From contig JAIXUV010000004.1 of NCBI GenBank assembly GCA_027483345.1, positions 1 to 34,764 on the forward strand: a stretch of DNA of 34,764 bases, given 5' to 3'. This stretch comes from Verrucomicrobiales bacterium (GTDB lineage Bacteria > Verrucomicrobiota > Verrucomicrobiia > Limisphaerales > UBA9464). The translations under genes were made by a program, and so were the position numbers. The notes under the pieces were generated by a model. It made no database searches, was not told the DNA's origin, and worked only from the letters and a program-made list of their open reading frames with translations. Shown piece by piece: positions 34,377-34,764 of the stretch (position 1 is the first letter of the stretch; each line of letters opens with the position of its first letter).

Positions 34377-34764
34377 ATGATGCCGTTTCAAAAAGGCAAC
34401 CGAATCATCACCGTCCGGACCCGCTCAGGAGGCTTCACCCTGATCGAGTTGCTCGTCGTCATCGCGATCATCGCCATCCTGGCCGGGATGCTCCTTCCCG
34501 CGCTGGCCACGGCCAAGGCCAAGGGCGCCCAGGCGGCCTGCATGAACAACCTCCGGCAGATCTCGATCGGCACGACGATGTATCTGCACGACAACAACGA
34601 CTTCTTCCACAATCGGTTCGGTTCGGCCCCGAACGACGGCCAATGGACGCTGTCGCCGGCCTCGCAGGAAATCCTTTCCCCGACGAATCCGGCGGCCTAC
34701 TGGGCGACCGCCTACATCGGGTATTTCGGCGGCGCCAAGAGGATCGGGCGCTGCCCGGGCGCGA
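34377..34764 (+). CDS. Second prepilin-like protein, truncated by window edge
   Basis: 129 residues are visible; the rest is beyond the window. ATG at 34377 (another ATG follows at once). Prepilin site SGG|FTLIE (cleavage after Gly19), then the same hydrophobic helix as the protein at 32823, and [18 protein letters not shown]. It continues with [20 protein letters not shown], parallel to the corresponding stretch of the first prepilin, and [13 protein letters not shown] matches [13 protein letters not shown] there. Thus the two are paralogues arranged in tandem around the lipoprotein gene. Confidence 0.9.
   Translation, partial: MMPFQKGNRIITVRTRSGGFTLIELLVVIAIIAILAGMLLPALATAKAKGAQAACMNNLRQISIGTTMYLHDNNDFFHNRFGSAPNDGQWTLSPASQEILSPTNPAAYWATAYIGYFGGAKRIGRCPGA

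Noticed and set aside
34168-34377. 69-residue minus-strand ORF with a CRTC motif
   Set aside because: Short, in a spacer, with no recognisable family or ribosome-binding site, and its start codon touches the prepilin start region.

Overview
This window is high-GC bacterial chromosome from a free-living, Gram-negative-type organism. I infer Verrucomicrobiota. The support is two prepilin-like proteins with a long [17 protein letters not shown]-terminus, one of which shows an H-X9-DG motif of the kind common in the Planctomycetes-Verrucomicrobia group, together with a DUF5690 transporter and abundant GTG/TTG starts. The lineage is an inference, because no rRNA is present. I call 38 protein genes (36 with a visible stop codon) and four tRNAs. 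Stops are almost all TGA (33 of 36). I see no insertion sequence, CRISPR array or prophage. Most of the very long lines in the ORF track are antisense shadows typical of high-GC DNA.

Region 1 (1-8930) is signal transduction. A leftward chemotaxis operon begins with a soluble 664-residue coiled-coil protein carrying an MCP-like tip, followed by cheY, a cheA without an obvious P2 domain and with two CheW-like domains, cheW, and a transmembrane chemoreceptor that runs off the left edge. Divergent from it is a two-gene partner-switching module: a receiver-PP2C phosphatase-HATPase (anti-sigma kinase type) fusion overlapping a STAS antagonist gene. Its architecture matches the Pseudomonas HsbR/HsbA pair.

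Region 2 (8967-17728) is envelope and lipid metabolism: a methyltransferase, tRNA-Val, a TPR-like membrane protein, a DUF360 four-helix membrane protein, an L,D-transpeptidase, a half-size EamA transporter, a SIS-domain protein, a DoxX-like protein, and a psd-pssA-lysE-type group for phosphatidylethanolamine synthesis.

Region 3 (17764-21532), on the minus strand, is the translation cluster tRNA-Thr, tuf, tRNA-Trp, tRNA-Ser, secE, nusG, rplK. It has strong terminators after tuf and after rplK, so rplK is not followed by rplA. A membrane-anchored coiled-coil gene follows.

Region 4 (21678-26252) has an adenylate-kinase-like NMP kinase with a membrane protein, then rightward rex, rlmN, a PLDc_N-type small membrane protein and a lone hisH.

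Region 5 (26503-28900) is a compact arsenic operon, arsR-arsC-arsM-aquaporin. A 10-bp-arm palindrome overlaps the arsR start codon. No Acr3 or ArsB pump is present; the aquaporin is the likely arsenite exit route, and ArsM adds methylation.

Region 6 (29009-34764) has a family 9 glycosyltransferase, a TIGR03364-like FAD oxidoreductase with a DUF5690 transporter (possible aminophosphonate use), and two prepilin paralogues flanking a small lipoprotein. The second prepilin is cut by the right edge.

The least expected signal is a recurring post-stop context, TGATCCG, seen at 7 of 36 stops on both strands.
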